A stretch of 64,000 nt of DNA from Ruegeria lacuscaerulensis ITI-1157 (GTDB lineage: Bacteria > Pseudomonadota > Alphaproteobacteria > Rhodobacterales > Rhodobacteraceae): assembly GCA_000161775.1 (NCBI GenBank), contig GG704596.1, positions 1,197,029 through 1,261,028 on the forward strand, given 5' to 3'. The translations under genes were made by a program, and so were the position numbers. Below, one piece after another: positions 63,548 through 64,000 of this stretch; within the stretch, counting starts at the first letter, position 1; each line of letters begins with the position of its first letter. The notes below the pieces were generated by a model. That model ran no database searches and was not told the origin of the DNA. It was given only the letters and a program-made list of their open reading frames with translations.

Positions 63548-63982
63548 ATGACACAGATCCGAAACATCGCCCCGGTGGGCGAGCTGAAAGTGCAGGCCAA
63601 ACGCCTGCGCGACAAACTGCGTTGCGCAGGCGTGGCCCTGAGCCATGCGCAATCGCTTGAGATGATCGCCCATCAGCACGGCGCGCGCGACTGGAACACG
63701 TTGCACGCGATGGCCGGAAACCGGCTGCACCTGAAGGTCGGAGACCGCGTGCGGGGCACCTATTTGGGCCAGCCCTTCACCGGTGAAATCCGCGGCCTGA
63801 CGATGCTGGGCGACGGCGCGCAGCGGCGGATCACCCTGCAGTTCGACACCCCTGTCGACGTGGTGACCTTTGACAGCTTCTCCTCATTCAGACAGCGCGT
63901 CAGCGGTCAGATAGGCTGGGACGGTCGGTCGGCCCGCCATACGTCGAACGGCGAACCGCAACTGGTGGTGCGCCCGGCCTGA
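63548..63982 (+). CDS. Small Glyoxalase-related protein (RelB-like N-terminal domain)
   Basis: A 144-residue protein. The first 60 residues have the pattern LKVQAKRLRDKLRCAGVALSHAQSLEMIAHQHGARDWNTLHA, found at the start of many proteins annotated as glyoxalase superfamily members or with a RelB-like module. The remainder is a beta-rich stretch beginning VGDRVRGTYLGQPFTGEIRGL. It is probably not a glyoxalase by itself, since no metal-ligand pattern is visible. GAGG precedes ATG 63548. Function unknown. Confidence 0.72.
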   Translation: MTQIRNIAPVGELKVQAKRLRDKLRCAGVALSHAQSLEMIAHQHGARDWNTLHAMAGNRLHLKVGDRVRGTYLGQPFTGEIRGLTMLGDGAQRRITLQFDTPVDVVTFDSFSSFRQRVSGQIGWDGRSARHTSNGEPQLVVRPA

Positions 63983-64000
63983 CGCAAATGGGGCAAGGCG

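Overview
The window is about 64 kb of dense, GC-rich bacterial chromosome, with short intergenic gaps, many 4-base stop/start overlaps and strong GC3 bias. Gene content points to a marine alphaproteobacterium of the Rhodobacterales (Roseobacter group). The indicators are betaine and dimethylglycine catabolism, a split roseobacter-type flagellar cluster with motA, motE and fliL, an MlaA/MlaC pair, GtsABC-type glucose uptake with a GtrS/GltR-like two-component system, and a SulP transporter. The group assignment is inference from content. I see no rRNA or tRNA gene, CRISPR array, insertion sequence or prophage.

Layout. 1-5.6 kb: end of a phytase-like esterase gene, a queuosine-precursor transporter, an unusual leader or small RNA with a long anti-16S sequence, arfB (ribosome rescue), an SDR oxidoreductase, a P1 self-processing peptidase, a cytochrome c, idi and smpB. 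5.6-8.8 kb (minus): glpK, then panB-panC. 9.0-16.5 kb (plus): a six-gene unit with a family 5 substrate-binding protein, a prokaryotic pentameric ligand-gated ion channel, two Dpp/Opp-type permeases, a fused double ATPase and an aldehyde dehydrogenase. 16.5-21 kb: pncB and pncA flanking an orphan tail-anchored protein, trhO, a small K+-channel-like protein and a small duplicated-domain protein. 21.2-26.6 kb: betB, a dimethylglycine/sarcosine dehydrogenase-like flavoprotein and a coupled MmgE/PrpD protein. 26.6-35.2 kb: thpR, then a flagellar region built as two divergent operons (fliL, coiled-coil protein, motE, motA and a periplasmic repeat protein on minus; fliF, fliH, fliN, fliP on plus).

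35.2-41.7 kb: a response regulator and histidine kinase (minus) divergent from a glucose-type ABC transporter, whose ATPase gene is frameshifted in a run of eight G. 41.8-43.2 kb (minus): mlaA-mlaC for outer-membrane lipid asymmetry. 43.5-46.3 kb (plus): ridA, a glycerophosphodiesterase, a FemAB/GNAT-like protein and a pterin carbinolamine dehydratase. 46.3-54.4 kb: a small lipoprotein, a peroxiredoxin, an FAD reductase with rsmD, a HAD phosphatase, map, sfsA, and a four-gene overlapping chain (CinA-like, GNAT, CMD/AhpD-like, OmpA-like). 54.5-64 kb: a LysR regulator, a DUF4399 protein, fadH, rppH, a SulP transporter, a cold-shock protein, a PfkB sugar/adenosine kinase with nth, an Ada-like methyltransferase and a small Glyoxalase-related protein.

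The observations most worth following are the ligand-gated channel inside an ABC-uptake operon (8.99-16.48 kb), the element at 1241-1416 that mirrors the 3' tail of 16S rRNA just before arfB, the phased GTAAC repeats between the two-component system and the glucose transporter, and the CtrA-like site between the two flagellar operons.
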